Of a stretch of DNA of 64,000 nucleotides, positions 53,965-63,996 are shown piece by piece. Made by a program: the position numbers and the translations under genes. Positions within the stretch are counted from its first letter, which is position 1, and the number at the start of each line of letters is the position of its first letter. Location of the stretch: contig NZ_AUFB01000003.1 in the NCBI RefSeq assembly GCF_000426285.1, positions 124,001-188,000 of the forward strand, given 5' to 3'. Source of the stretch: Rhizobium leucaenae USDA 9039 (lineage in GTDB: Bacteria; Pseudomonadota; Alphaproteobacteria; Rhizobiales; Rhizobiaceae). A model generated the notes under the pieces. The model saw only the letters and a list, made by a program, of their open reading frames with translations, was not told the origin of the DNA and did not search any database.

Positions 53965-55113
53965 ATGGTGAAACAGAAGGAACGCCGGCCCGGTTCGAAA
54001 CCCGCGGGCGGCCCCGGCACAAAGCCCCAAAGGGATGTCAGGCGTGACGCGCCGTTCAAGACCGGTAAGCCGCCGGCAAAGCCCGCACGGGATGCCGGCC
54101 CGAAATCTCCGCCGGTCGCGCGCGAGCGGATGTCGGAGCCCCGAGCCGAGGCGTCTGCCGCGGTCACGGCCGAACGCCTATTAATCGCGCGAACCGGCGA
54201 GCGTCCCGCAGAACGCGTGCCCGTCATCCTCGAATCGCTAGGCGCAGGCGATTTTCACCTGATCGACAGCGGTAACGGGCTGAAGCTCGAGCAATATGGT
54301 TCCTATCGCATCGTCCGGCCGGAGGCGCAGGCGCTGTGGCAGCCATCGCTCGCCGCACATGTCTGGGACAATGCCGATGCGATCTTCACCGGCGACACCG
54401 ATGAGGATGGTATGGGTCGCTGGCGGTTTCCGCGCGAAGCGCTCGGCGAGACCTGGCCCTTGCAATTGCTCGGCGTCGATTTTCTCGGCCGCTTCACTGC
54501 CTTCCGCCATGTCGGCGTCTTCCCGGAGCAGATCGTGCACTGGGCCTGGATGAAGGAGCAGGTCGAAGCCGCAAAGCGGCCGCTGAAGGTGCTGAACCTC
54601 TTCGGCTATACCGGTGTCGCCTCCCTGGTCGCCGCAGCCGCCGGCGCCGAAATCACCCATGTCGACGCCTCGAAGAAGGCGATAGGCTGGGCGCGGGAAA
54701 ACCAGGCGCTCGGCCGCATGGAAAAACTGCCGATCCGCTGGATCTGCGAAGACGCCATGAAATTCATCCTGCGCGAGGAACGGCGCGGCAACAAATACGA
54801 CATCATCCTCACCGACCCGCCGAAATTCGGCCGCGGCCCGAATGGCGAGGTCTGGCACCTCTTCGAGCACCTGCCGTCCATGCTAGATATCTGCCGCGAG
54901 ATCCTGTCGCCGAAGGCGCTTGGCCTGGTGCTGACAGCCTATTCTATCCGCGCCAGCTTCTATTCGATCCATGAGCTGATGCGCGAAACCATGCGGGGCG
55001 CCGGTGGTGTCGTCGAATCCGGCGAACTGGTGATCCGTGAGGCTGGCCTCGACGGCAAGACGCCGGGCCGGGCACTCTCCACATCTCTCTTTAGCCGCTG
55101 GGTGCCGAAATGA
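53965..55113 (+). CDS. Class I SAM-dependent methyltransferase, RlmI/RlmK-like
   Basis: A 382-aa protein. A basic, Pro/Lys-rich N-terminal extension (about 1-60) precedes a PUA-like part and a SAM-methyltransferase domain with VLNLFGYTGVASLVAA (about 212-227), VDASKKAIGWA and the catalytic-type DPPKFGRGP. This fits 23S rRNA m5C methyltransferases, but the exact target is not determined. Overlaps the next gene, an SpoU methyltransferase, by 4 bp, so the two are coupled with lspA in one operon. Confidence 0.85.
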   Translation: MVKQKERRPGSKPAGGPGTKPQRDVRRDAPFKTGKPPAKPARDAGPKSPPVARERMSEPRAEASAAVTAERLLIARTGERPAERVPVILESLGAGDFHLIDSGNGLKLEQYGSYRIVRPEAQALWQPSLAAHVWDNADAIFTGDTDEDGMGRWRFPREALGETWPLQLLGVDFLGRFTAFRHVGVFPEQIVHWAWMKEQVEAAKRPLKVLNLFGYTGVASLVAAAAGAEITHVDASKKAIGWARENQALGRMEKLPIRWICEDAMKFILREERRGNKYDIILTDPPKFGRGPNGEVWHLFEHLPSMLDICREILSPKALGLVLTAYSIRASFYSIHELMRETMRGAGGVVESGELVIREAGLDGKTPGRALSTSLFSRWVPK

Positions 55114-55970
55114 ACCATGATTTCCGCAACGACGGCCCTCGCAAGGTCGGACATGTCAAGGAGGTCACCTCGCTTGCCAATCCGATCATCAAGGACATCA
55201 AGGCGCTGACCAACAAAAAGTCGCGTGAGGAGAGCGGCGCTTTCCTGGCGGAAGGCTTGAAGCTGGTGATCGACGCCCTGGAGCTCGGCTGGACCATTCG
55301 CACCCTGGTCTACGCCAAGGCCGCCAAAGGCAAGCCGCTGGTCGAGCAGGTAGCCGCAAAAACCGTTGCTGCCGGTGGGCTGGTGCTCGAAGTCAGCGAA
55401 AAGGTCATCGCCTCCATCACCCGCCGCGACAATCCGCAGATGGTGGTCGGCATATTCGATCAGCGCTGGCGACAGCTCCGCGACGTCAAGCCGAAGGCCG
55501 GCGAGACCTGGGTGGCGCTCGACCGCGTGCGTGACCCCGGCAATCTCGGCACCATCATCCGCACCGCCGATGCGGCTGGTGCCGCAGGCGTCATTCTCGT
55601 CGGCGAGACGACGGACCCGTTTTCGCTGGAAACCGTCAGGGCTACCATGGGCTCGGTCTTCGCCGTTCCCGTCGTCAAAGCAACGCCGGAGGAGTTTCTG
55701 GCCTGGAAGAAGGCGGCCGGCGTTTCCGTCGTCGCCACCCATCTGGCCGGCGCCGTCGACTACCGCACGATCGACTACAAGAAAAAGCCCGTCGTCCTGT
55801 TGATGGGCAATGAACAGTCCGGCTTGCCGGATGCCCTGGCGAAGGAGGCCGATGCGCTCGCCCGCATCCCGCAGGCCGGCCGCGCCGACAGCCTTAACCT
55901 GGCGGTGGCGACGGCGGTGATGCTGTTCGAAGCCCGCCGCCATCTTCTGACCCTCAGCGAGACGCGATGA
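55110..55970 (+). CDS. SpoU/TrmH-family RNA 2'-O-methyltransferase
   Basis: A 286-aa SPOUT enzyme. Residues about 15-110 form the substrate-binding domain ([15 protein letters not shown]). The trefoil-knot domain has [19 protein letters not shown] (motif 1), [13 protein letters not shown] (motif 2) and [15 protein letters not shown] (motif 3). Modifies a ribose in rRNA or tRNA; target unknown. Starts in the ATGA of the preceding methyltransferase and ends in the ATGA of lspA. Confidence 0.92.
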   Translation: MNHDFRNDGPRKVGHVKEVTSLANPIIKDIKALTNKKSREESGAFLAEGLKLVIDALELGWTIRTLVYAKAAKGKPLVEQVAAKTVAAGGLVLEVSEKVIASITRRDNPQMVVGIFDQRWRQLRDVKPKAGETWVALDRVRDPGNLGTIIRTADAAGAAGVILVGETTDPFSLETVRATMGSVFAVPVVKATPEEFLAWKKAAGVSVVATHLAGAVDYRTIDYKKKPVVLLMGNEQSGLPDALAKEADALARIPQAGRADSLNLAVATAVMLFEARRHLLTLSETR

Positions 55971-56485
55971 CCGACAGCGAGATAAACGAACAGGCGCCCG
56001 TAAAACCCGCATTGTTTTCCCGGCCTTTGCCGATCCTGATTTTCATTGTGGCCGCTGTCATTATCGACCAGGCGGTCAAGATCATGGTTGATAACTGGCT
56101 GCCTTTGCAGGAGCTGGTGCCGGTCATTCCGATGCTGGCGCTTTACCGTACCTATAATTTCGGCGTCGCCTTCTCAATGCTCTCGGGCATGGACGGCTGG
56201 TTCATCGTCGGGATGCGGCTCGTCATCGTCGTTTTCGTTCTCTGGCTCTGGCGGCGGACGCCCAATCATCGCTGGCTTGCCCATCTCGGCTTTGCGTTGA
56301 TCATCGCCGGCGCGCTCGGCAACCTGATCGATCGGTTCCTCTACGGCCATGTGATCGATTACATTCTCTTCCATACGGAAACGTGGTCTTTTGCCGTTTT
56401 CAATCTTGCGGACAGTTTCATTACCGTCGGAGCGGGCTGCGTCATTCTGGATGAGCTGCTTCTGCCAAAAAAGGCCAAAGCGTAA
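55967..56485 (+). CDS. lspA: Lipoprotein signal peptidase (signal peptidase II)
   Basis: Inner-membrane aspartyl protease that cleaves prolipoproteins after lipidation. 172 aa with four membrane helices. The catalytic Asp131 (GHVIDYI) and Asp149 (FNLADSFI) are present, as is NFGVAFS (64-70). Translation is coupled to the SpoU gene (ATGA at 55967). Confidence 0.96.
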   Translation: MTDSEINEQAPVKPALFSRPLPILIFIVAAVIIDQAVKIMVDNWLPLQELVPVIPMLALYRTYNFGVAFSMLSGMDGWFIVGMRLVIVVFVLWLWRRTPNHRWLAHLGFALIIAGALGNLIDRFLYGHVIDYILFHTETWSFAVFNLADSFITVGAGCVILDELLLPKKAKA

Positions 56486-56540
56486 AATTCTAACGAATCC
56501 CTGAAGGCAACGGGAAGAGTGCGCATGTTAGTAAGACAAC

Positions 56541-58823
56541 ATGAGCACTCTGGCAAACCTGCAGGAAAAGCTTGTCGCCGCCATTGACGACGACCACGCC
56601 GCGCCGCGCGAACGGCCGGTAGAAGACGTGCCTCTTAGTGCCGCCGATCCCATTGAGATTTCGCCGGCTAATATTCCGGACGCGCCGCACCCTGCGTTTC
56701 CCCAATGGTTGCAGCGCCATTGGTTGAATGGCGGCGGCCTGATCGCCGGCGTGGCGTTCCTGTCGGTCGGCTATGCCGGCGGTCCGCTGGCGCTTGCTGC
56801 TTTGCTATGCCTGATAGCGCTGGCGATCGTTGCGGCCGATGTCTTCCGCAAGAGAAATGCTGCCCGCAAGATCGTGGCCGATACGCCGACGCTCAGCGAA
56901 CACGAGCACGACCGCCTCTGGGAAAGCAACGAAAGCACCAGCCTGCTCGCCACCATCCACGATGCGCTCGGCGATATCACCGTGACCCGCGACATCGAAC
57001 GCCGCATCATTCATGGCAATGCCACCTTCCGCAAACTGATCGGCAAGTCGAACCCGGAGGGTTTGACGTTGGAGGAGGCGGGTCTTGCTTTCCGCGCTGC
57101 CACAGCTTCGCAGCGTCAGGACGCCGAGATTACCACGCCGGAAGGACCGCGCATCTTCGCCTGGCACGACATCATGTTCCGCGATCCCGCCAGCGGACAG
57201 TTGAGAATCCAGAGTGTCGCACGCGACGTCACTGAGGAGCGGCAGGCCGCCCGTCTCCGCGAGGAGGCACGGCTGAAAGCGGAATATAACAGCGCCGCCA
57301 AATCACGGCTACTTGCCACCGTCAGCCATGAGATCCGCACGCCTCTGTCGGGAATTCTCGGCATGAACCACCTGCTCGCCCAGACACCGCTGACCCTGGA
57401 GCAGGCCAATTACCTGACCGGCATCCGCCAATCCGGCAACGCCCTGGTGCAGCTCGTCGAAGACCTGCTGGATTTCTCGACGATCGAAGTCGGCCGCTTC
57501 CAGCTCCGGCCGCGCGCCGAACATCTGCGGCCGCTGCTGGAAGGCGTTGTCGAGATGCTCGCCCACCGCGCCCACGAAAAGGGTATCGAGATCGCCGCCA
57601 CCGTCGCAGCGAATGTTCCCGAAACCATGGAGTTCGATCCCGCCCGCCTCCGCCAGGTATTGTTCAATGTCATCGGCAATGCCGTGAAGTTCACGCAGAC
57701 GGGCGGCGTCCTGATCCGCGCCGGGCTCGATGGTGGCGAGCTGGTGATATCCGTCAGGGATAGCGGCCCGGGAATGACCGACGAGGAACAGGCACGCATC
57801 TTCGGCGAGTTTGAACAGGCGGGCAGCATGCTGGACAGAAGCGCCGGCACAGGCCTGGGGCTTGCCATCTCCGCCCGCATCCTGCGTGAGTTCGGCGGCG
57901 CCTTGAGCGTTTCCAGCGCGAAGGATGAGGGGAGCGAATTTACCGTCCGTTTCCCGATTTCAGTCGTCGGGGAGAGCGAAGAGGTCAGGCGCAGCGAGCT
58001 GCTCGAAGGCTCCCGCGTCCTGCTGCTGGCGCCGGAAGGCGCCGCAAGCACGGCGATTGCCGACACCATCCGCACGCTTGGCGGCTGCTGCCGCCTGATC
58101 GGTCTCGGTGATGTGGAAAACCTGCCGCGGTCCGTTCTCAAAGATGAAGGCATGCCGCTGACGGATCTCATCGTCGATCACCGCATGGCGCCATGGTATT
58201 TCCGGGAAGGGACCGAACTTGCCGCGTCCGGCCTCAGAAAGATTTTCCTGGTCAATCCGGAGGAGCGCAACACGCATCCGCTCGATCTCTTCGATGCCTG
58301 GCTCATTCGGCCGCTGCGCGAACAATCGCTGATCGATGTGCTGAGCGGCCGTATGCGCGGCATGGAAAAGCGCGATGTGTTGAATAGCCCGCCGGAATTC
58401 AGTCTCGTCACGACGGAGGCGGATGTCGCCCTCAACGTTCTCTTGGGCGAGGATGATCCCGTCAACGCCATGCTGGTGCGCGCCATGCTCGCCAAAGCCG
58501 GCCATCGGGTCCGCCTCGTCGAGGATTTCGGCGGGCTGCTCGCCCGCGCCGAAAACAGCGAGAACCGCCCGGATATCGTCGTCACCGATCTCACCATGCC
58601 GGGCGGCGAGGGGGCGGCGATGCTCGCGCAACTGCGGGCGCTGGAGCGCCGGTACGGCCTTTCGCCGCTGCCTGTGATCGTGCTGACCGCCGACAGCCGC
58701 GACGCGATCCGTCGCCAGGCGCTGCTTGCCGGGGCCGATGCCGTCATCGTCAAGCCGGTCGATCCCCAGCGTTTGATCGCCCAAGTACAAGGCCTGTCGA
58801 AACAGGCTTTGGGACGCGCTTAG
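56541..58823 (+). CDS. Hybrid sensor histidine kinase with pseudoreceiver and receiver domains
   Basis: A 760-aa membrane kinase. A hydrophobic segment at about 65-100 could give two helices with almost no periplasmic part. A PAS domain lies at about 130-230, then HisKA with the phospho-acceptor His263 (ATVSHEIRTPLSG) and HATPase_c (NVIGNAVKFT, DSGPGMT, GTGLGLAIS). Residues about 485-610 look like a receiver that has lost key residues, and a normal REC domain follows with phospho-acceptor Asp683 (VVTDLTMPGG) and Lys in VIVKPVD. Signal and partner are unknown. No response regulator gene is adjacent. Confidence 0.92.
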   Translation: MSTLANLQEKLVAAIDDDHAAPRERPVEDVPLSAADPIEISPANIPDAPHPAFPQWLQRHWLNGGGLIAGVAFLSVGYAGGPLALAALLCLIALAIVAADVFRKRNAARKIVADTPTLSEHEHDRLWESNESTSLLATIHDALGDITVTRDIERRIIHGNATFRKLIGKSNPEGLTLEEAGLAFRAATASQRQDAEITTPEGPRIFAWHDIMFRDPASGQLRIQSVARDVTEERQAARLREEARLKAEYNSAAKSRLLATVSHEIRTPLSGILGMNHLLAQTPLTLEQANYLTGIRQSGNALVQLVEDLLDFSTIEVGRFQLRPRAEHLRPLLEGVVEMLAHRAHEKGIEIAATVAANVPETMEFDPARLRQVLFNVIGNAVKFTQTGGVLIRAGLDGGELVISVRDSGPGMTDEEQARIFGEFEQAGSMLDRSAGTGLGLAISARILREFGGALSVSSAKDEGSEFTVRFPISVVGESEEVRRSELLEGSRVLLLAPEGAASTAIADTIRTLGGCCRLIGLGDVENLPRSVLKDEGMPLTDLIVDHRMAPWYFREGTELAASGLRKIFLVNPEERNTHPLDLFDAWLIRPLREQSLIDVLSGRMRGMEKRDVLNSPPEFSLVTTEADVALNVLLGEDDPVNAMLVRAMLAKAGHRVRLVEDFGGLLARAENSENRPDIVVTDLTMPGGEGAAMLAQLRALERRYGLSPLPVIVLTADSRDAIRRQALLAGADAVIVKPVDPQRLIAQVQGLSKQALGRA

Positions 58824-58908
58824 AGCAATTCGAGGAAAGTGCGCAGTGGTTTTCCTGGAATTGCAAAAAACAAAGAGATAGAGCGGTTCCAAGCTGAACC
58901 GCTCTAGA
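58822..58908. repeat. Dispersed intergenic repeat, family B, copy 2
   Basis: AGAGCAATTCGAGGAAAGTGCG, GGTTTTCC and AAAACAAAGAGATAGAGCGG in the same order as at 6825-6925, ending in a 10-bp inverted repeat (TAGAGCGGTT at 58879-58888, AACCGCTCTA at 58897-58906). It starts on the last base of the kinase stop codon and may act as its transcript end. The rest of the gap to 59150 (58909-59150) holds the olsB promoter region and no gene. Confidence 0.7.
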
Positions 58909-59150
58909 TTGAAAACCTGTCTGCGAATCGTGACTCGGTCACATCCGCTTGCGCGATGATGAACTTTGTAAAAAGCCGCTTCGCACCTTTTGAGAGTATC
59001 CCCTGGGATACATCTGGGATATAAGGGCTTCATCCAAATTCGGTGCGTGGAATAGGCACGGTTCTTGCTTTTCGCAAAGCACCATGTCACTTTCCTGTCG
59101 CACGAATTTGCTTTATGGCGGCTATATCAACCCGTAGAGGGGGAGTCGCC

Positions 59151-60029
59151 ATGTCCATCGAAATTTTGAATCGCGAAGCTCAGGGCGAAATGGTTCAGTC
59201 TTCAAAGGCAACGGTTGAGCCGGTTGCCAGCGATGTGCTCGGACGCATCGGAAATCTAGAAACGCGCCTTGCTCGCACGGCGCGGGAAATTGATGCTGCC
59301 CAGGCGGTGCGCTATCGCGTCTTCGTTGAGGAGATGAATGCGCAACTGCCGGCCGATGCTATGCGTCGTCAGCGCGATATCGATAGCTGGGATTCGATCT
59401 GCGACCATCTGCTGGTTCTCGACCGCTCGCTGGAAGGTGATTCGGAAGACCAGATCGTCGGTACCTACCGTCTGTTGCGCCAGGACGTGGCGATGGCGAA
59501 TGGCGGTTTCTATTCTTCCTCGGAATTCGACATCGACGCCCTGCTTGCCCGTCATCCTGAAAAGCGCTTCATGGAACTCGGCCGCTCCTGCGTGCTGCCG
59601 GAATACCGCACCAAGCGCACGGTCGAACTGCTGTGGCAGGGCAATTGGGCGTATTCGCTGAAGCACGGCATGAACGCCATGTTCGGTTGCGCCTCATTCC
59701 CGGGCATCCGTCCGGAGCAGCATGCGCTGGCGCTGTCCTTCCTCTACCACAATGTTATCGCCAAGGACGAATGGGCCGTCGGTGCGCTGCCGTCGCTTGC
59801 CCGTACTATGGATCTGATGCCCGTCGAAGCGGTCAATTCCAAGAAGGCGCTGATGTCGCTGCCGCCGCTGATCAAGGGTTATCTGCGCCTCGGCGCCATG
59901 GTCGGCTCCACAGCCGTCGTTGATCACGCCTTCAACACGACGGACGTGTTGATCGTCCTGCCAATCGCCAGCATTTCGGACCGCTACGTCAATTATTACG
60001 GCGCCGACGCTGGCCGATTCGCGAGCTGA
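59151..60029 (+). CDS. olsB: L-ornithine N-alpha-acyltransferase (3-hydroxyacyl-ACP dependent)
   Basis: First step of ornithine-lipid synthesis: transfers a 3-hydroxyacyl group from ACP to ornithine, giving lyso-ornithine lipid for OlsA. 292 aa of GNAT-like fold: QAVRYRVFVEEM, DHLLVLDRS, RFMELGRSCVLPEYR and MFGCASFPG are typical of OlsB. The ATG at 59151 has GGGGGAG about 6 nt upstream. olsA is not in the window. Ornithine lipids are usual in rhizobia, especially under phosphate limitation; no Pho box was identified. Confidence 0.9.
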   Translation: MSIEILNREAQGEMVQSSKATVEPVASDVLGRIGNLETRLARTAREIDAAQAVRYRVFVEEMNAQLPADAMRRQRDIDSWDSICDHLLVLDRSLEGDSEDQIVGTYRLLRQDVAMANGGFYSSSEFDIDALLARHPEKRFMELGRSCVLPEYRTKRTVELLWQGNWAYSLKHGMNAMFGCASFPGIRPEQHALALSFLYHNVIAKDEWAVGALPSLARTMDLMPVEAVNSKKALMSLPPLIKGYLRLGAMVGSTAVVDHAFNTTDVLIVLPIASISDRYVNYYGADAGRFAS

Positions 60030-60032
60030 CGC

Positions 60033-60052
60033 AAGCCGAACTGCTTCGGCTT
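60033..60052. terminator. Hairpin at the olsB 3' end
   Basis: AAGCCGAA-CTGC-TTCGGCTT, a perfect 8-bp stem 3 bp after the olsB stop codon, without a T-run. Lies between the convergent olsB and cyclase genes. Confidence 0.5.
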
Positions 60053-60061
60053 CGGCCATCC

Positions 60062-61471
60062 TCAGGGAATGGCAAAAATATCGATCTCATCCGTAATGCC
60101 CCGAAGCGATACGTGGTGGGACTGCGGCTTCAAGCCATGTGTTGTCAGCAATTCGCTGGCGCGAGCATTTTCGAGTACTGAGCCGGTGGCGAATATTTCG
60201 TGCGAATTGGCGAGATGCTGCACACGAGAAGCGATGTTGACGGTCTGCCCGAAATAGTCCTGACGCTCGTTCAGGCTGACCGCGATGCACGGTCCCTCGT
60301 GGATGCCGATCTTGAGAAGAAGATCGTCATTGCCGCGCTCCTGATTAAGGCTGAGCATCGCTTCTCGCATCCGCATGGCGGCGACCAATGCCCGGTCCGG
60401 CGTTGGAAACGTCGCCATAACCGCATCGCCGATGGTTTTGACGACTGCGCCCGCCTCTGCGCCGACGATCTCTTGCAGGATAGTGAAATGGGTTCTCACC
60501 AGATCGAAGGCGGCAAGGTCGCCGACCCTCTCATAGAGCGCCGTCGAACCGCGCAGATCGGTGAAGAGGAAGGTGAGGCTGGTGATCTTTAGCCGCTGGT
60601 CCACGTCGATCGTGTCCGTGCGGTGGATGTCGCGGAAGGTTTGGTTCGAGAGCAGTCGCTTTGCGGTCAGGAATGGACGCCGTTGACCCAGCAGGCCGTG
60701 CAGCACGTCGTTGGCCACGCAGATTGATGGCAATGTGCGAACCTCGGTGTGATTTTCCATCAGAACGCGCAAGGGGCCGGGTCGCAAGGTCATCGGTTCG
60801 CTGTGCCTGTGCATGCGATCGAACACGAGCGAGATAGTTTGCCGCTCCTTCGAGGGTTCGCCTTTCACATCCAGGAATAGTGCCGCATGCGTGACCGGCT
60901 CGAAGATGATGACGTACTCCGCCGGCAGTTGAAGCGATACGACAGCCTTTTCCCCGGCAGGCAGTTCCAGCGCCTCCAGAATGAATTGGTCGACCGTCGC
61001 CTCGTAATCCTCATCGGGAAGGTCGACGCCCGAGCCCCAATAGATCTGGCGAAAATATTCGAAGGGCGGCAATTCCTGCGGATTGTGAGCCTCGATATGA
61101 CGCAGGCGCGGGCTGACGGTGAAGGTAACTTCGACCATCTCGTCGAGGGTCGGCTCATATCCGGCAGCACAAAGCGCGCAGCTATAGGTGTCGCTCTGAA
61201 CGGTCTTCAGCGAGGTATTGGCATCCAGCACTCCACCGCAGCCGGGGCACAGGACATTCCACGAGATTTCGAAGAGGCCGAGGCGCGATGCATGCAGGAA
61301 GGCGTTGATGGTCTGCTCTTCGTCGAAGCCGTGCTCGGCTGCGAAGGCAAGCGCGTTTACTCGGTTGAGCTTGCGATCCGGCGCGTCAAGGACGAGCCGC
61401 TCGATAGCGTCGACGATATTCGGCCGCGCTGAATGGCGCAGCACTTCGAACAGGGGTTGGGCTTCACTCAT
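60062..61471 (-). CDS. Class III adenylate/guanylate cyclase with N-terminal zinc-ribbon-like domain
   Basis: A 469-aa cytoplasmic protein. Residues about 1-280 form the N-terminal domain often found on alphaproteobacterial cyclases, with a Cys pair arrangement C75-x2-C78 and C98-x2-C101 that looks like a zinc ribbon. The catalytic domain (about 295-469) has both metal Asp residues, Asp305 (FTDLRGST) and Asp349 (KTIGDAVMA), and GQTVNIASRV near the end. Probably makes cAMP; rhizobia have many such cyclases. Convergent with olsB. Confidence 0.88.
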   Translation of the reverse strand: MSEAQPLFEVLRHSARPNIVDAIERLVLDAPDRKLNRVNALAFAAEHGFDEEQTINAFLHASRLGLFEISWNVLCPGCGGVLDANTSLKTVQSDTYSCALCAAGYEPTLDEMVEVTFTVSPRLRHIEAHNPQELPPFEYFRQIYWGSGVDLPDEDYEATVDQFILEALELPAGEKAVVSLQLPAEYVIIFEPVTHAALFLDVKGEPSKERQTISLVFDRMHRHSEPMTLRPGPLRVLMENHTEVRTLPSICVANDVLHGLLGQRRPFLTAKRLLSNQTFRDIHRTDTIDVDQRLKITSLTFLFTDLRGSTALYERVGDLAAFDLVRTHFTILQEIVGAEAGAVVKTIGDAVMATFPTPDRALVAAMRMREAMLSLNQERGNDDLLLKIGIHEGPCIAVSLNERQDYFGQTVNIASRVQHLANSHEIFATGSVLENARASELLTTHGLKPQSHHVSLRGITDEIDIFAIP

Positions 61472-61542
61472 TGGCGTATCTTACACCAAATCGAAACCGC
61501 AGCCATTGGTCTTCTTGCAGCCTCGGCTTGGTACCAAGATCA

Positions 61543-61690
61543 CCCCCTCACCCCACCCTCGCCCCGAGGGGAGAGGGTGAGATCGAGTTTGCTGGTAGTT
61601 CTCGCTCAAACACTGCATTGGATGAAGCGAAAGCTTGCCCTCCCCACTGAAACCACCCTCTCCCCTCGGGGAGAGGGCAGGGTGAGGGGG
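61543..61690. repeat. RIME-like palindromic intergenic element, family A, copy 3
   Basis: The outer pair CCCCCTCACCC / GGGTGAGGGGG encloses two hairpins, CCCTC-GCCCCGAGGGGA-GAGGG (left) and CCCTCTCCCC-TC-GGGGAGAGGG (right, 10-bp perfect arms). Same architecture as 25014-25162. It fills most of the gap between tme and the cyclase gene. Confidence 0.75.
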
Positions 61691-61710
61691 CTCCAGCGAA
61701 GTGTCCCCTC

Positions 61711-63996
61711 TTAACCAGCCCCGTAGGCGGCAATTGCCGCCATGTTGACGATATCCGAATCCTTTGCCCCCATCGAGGTGATCTGCACCGGCTTGTCGAG
61801 GCCGACGAGCAGCGGGCCGATGACGGTGGAGCCGCCGAGTTCCTGCAGCATCTTCGTGGAGATCGAGGCCGAGTGGAAGGCGGGCATGACAAGCACGTTG
61901 GCAGGGCCGGAGAGGCGGGAGAAGGGATACTGGGTCTCGATGATCTTGCGGTTCAGCGCCACGTCGGCGGCCATTTCGCCGTCGAATTCGAAATTGACAT
62001 AGCGCTTGTCGAGAATGTTCACCGCCTCGCGCACGCGTTCGGAGCGTTCGCCCGGGGGATGGCCGAAAGTGGAGTAGGCGAGCATGGCAACGCGTGGCTC
62101 ATAGCCCATGCGCCGTGCGAAGCCCGCGGCTTCCTCGGCGATGTCAGCCAGTTCCTCAGACGTCGGCATGTCATGCACGGCGGTATCGGCGACGATGACG
62201 GTGCGGCCGCGGGCAAGCACCAGCGACGCGCCGATCACCCGGTGCCCCGGCTTGGCGTCGATGCAGCGGCGGACGTCGCCGAGCGCGGTCGAATAGTTTC
62301 GCGTCACCCCCGTCACCATGCCATCGGCATCGCCGAGCGCCACCATGCAGGCGGCGAAATGGTTGCGGTCGTTGTGAATCAGGCGCGTCACATCGCGGTG
62401 CAGATAGCCTTTGCGCTGCAGCCGAGCATAGAGATAGTCGATATAGGCCTCGACGCGCTTGGAAATGCGGGCGTTGACGATCTCGAGGCCGGGGCGGTTG
62501 AGGTCGATCCCGGCGCGTTCGGCCGTAGCATGGAGCAGATCCTCGCGGCCGAGCAGGATGGCAGTGCCGAGCCCCTGGTTGGCGTAGGATAGAGCAGCGC
62601 GCATGACCTGCTCTTCTTCGGCTTCGGCGAAGACGATGCGCTTTGGATGGCGGCGCACGCGTTCGTAGAGTTGCGCCAGCGTCGAGGCGATCGGGTCGCG
62701 CCGGGCCGAGAGTTCGCGGGCATAGGCGGCCATATCTGGAATCGCGCGGCGGGCGACGCCGCTTTCGATCGCCGCTTGCGCGACGGCAACCGGGATCGCC
62801 GAGATCAGGCGCGGATCGAAGGGCACGGGGATAATGTATTGGGCTCCGAAGCGCGGCCGCGCACCCTGATAGGCGGCGACCACATCGTCTGGCACGTCTT
62901 CGCGCGCCAGGCTGGCGAGCGCCCTGACCGCCGCGATCTTCATTTCATCGTTGATCGTCGATGCCCGGACATCGAGAGCGCCGCGGAAGATGTAGGGGAA
63001 ACCGAGGACGTTGTTCACCTGGTTCGGATAGTCGGAGCGCCCGGTCGCCATGATGGCGTCGTCGCGGATGCGGGCGACCTCTTCCGGCGTGATTTCCGGA
63101 TCGGGATTGGCCATGGCGAAGATGATCGGCTTGTCGGCCATGGAGCGGATCATCTCGGCGGAAAAGGCACCCTTCTGCGACAGGCCGAAAACCACATCGG
63201 CGCCCTTCATCGCATCTTCCAGCGTCCGGCTGTCGGTTTTCACCGCATGAGCCGATTTCCACTGGTTCATGCCCTCGCTGCGGCCCTGGTAGATCACGCC
63301 CTTCGTGTCGCAGAGCACGATGTTCTCAGGATTGAAACCCATCGCCTTGATCAGCTCGACGCAGGCGATCGCGGCCGCACCGGCGCCGTTGCAGACGAGC
63401 TTGGCGGTCTTGAGGTCGCGGCCGGTCAATTCCAGCGCATTGATCAGGCCGGCGGCGGCGATGATCGCGGTGCCGTGCTGGTCGTCGTGGAAGACGGGGA
63501 TGTCCATCAGCTCGCGCAGGCGCTGCTCGATGATGAAACAGTCGGGCGCTTTGATATCCTCGAGATTGATGCCGCCGAATGAGGGGCCGAGATAGCGGAC
63601 GCAGTTGATGAATTCGTCGACATTCTCCGTGTCGATTTCGAGGTCGATCGAATCGACGTCGGCAAAGCGCTTGAAGAGAACCGACTTGCCTTCCATGACG
63701 GGCTTCGAGGCCAGCGCACCGAGATTGCCAAGGCCGAGAATGGCCGTGCCGTTGGAGATCACCGCCACCATGTTACCGCGTGACGTATAGTCGTAAGCCG
63801 TCTGCGGATCGGCGGCGATCGCCTTCACGGGAACGGCGACACCGGGCGAATAGGCGAGTGAAAGATCGCGCTGCGTCGCCATCGGCTTGGTCGGATTGAT
63901 TTCAAGCTTGCCGGGGCGGCCCTGCTTGTGGAAGTCGAGCGCTTCCTGATCGGTGATCCCCGTTCCCGAACGCGACGTGCTGTTGCTGTCAGCCAT
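61711..63996 (-). CDS. tme: NADP-dependent malic enzyme with C-terminal phosphotransacetylase-like domain
   Basis: Oxidative decarboxylation of malate to pyruvate and CO2. 761 aa, the long form: malic N domain about 20-155 ([12 protein letters not shown]), NAD(P)-binding domain about 165-420 ([11 protein letters not shown]), then a PTA-like domain about 430-755 whose transacetylase activity is usually absent and which acts in oligomerisation or regulation. Placement near olsB and rpoN matches the Tme gene rather than the nitrogen-fixation-linked Dme; cofactor assignment is by that synteny. The ATG at 63996 lies 4 bp from the window end. Confidence 0.9.
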   Translation of the reverse strand: MADSNSTSRSGTGITDQEALDFHKQGRPGKLEINPTKPMATQRDLSLAYSPGVAVPVKAIAADPQTAYDYTSRGNMVAVISNGTAILGLGNLGALASKPVMEGKSVLFKRFADVDSIDLEIDTENVDEFINCVRYLGPSFGGINLEDIKAPDCFIIEQRLRELMDIPVFHDDQHGTAIIAAAGLINALELTGRDLKTAKLVCNGAGAAAIACVELIKAMGFNPENIVLCDTKGVIYQGRSEGMNQWKSAHAVKTDSRTLEDAMKGADVVFGLSQKGAFSAEMIRSMADKPIIFAMANPDPEITPEEVARIRDDAIMATGRSDYPNQVNNVLGFPYIFRGALDVRASTINDEMKIAAVRALASLAREDVPDDVVAAYQGARPRFGAQYIIPVPFDPRLISAIPVAVAQAAIESGVARRAIPDMAAYARELSARRDPIASTLAQLYERVRRHPKRIVFAEAEEEQVMRAALSYANQGLGTAILLGREDLLHATAERAGIDLNRPGLEIVNARISKRVEAYIDYLYARLQRKGYLHRDVTRLIHNDRNHFAACMVALGDADGMVTGVTRNYSTALGDVRRCIDAKPGHRVIGASLVLARGRTVIVADTAVHDMPTSEELADIAEEAAGFARRMGYEPRVAMLAYSTFGHPPGERSERVREAVNILDKRYVNFEFDGEMAADVALNRKIIETQYPFSRLSGPANVLVMPAFHSASISTKMLQELGGSTVIGPLLVGLDKPVQITSMGAKDSDIVNMAAIAAYGAG

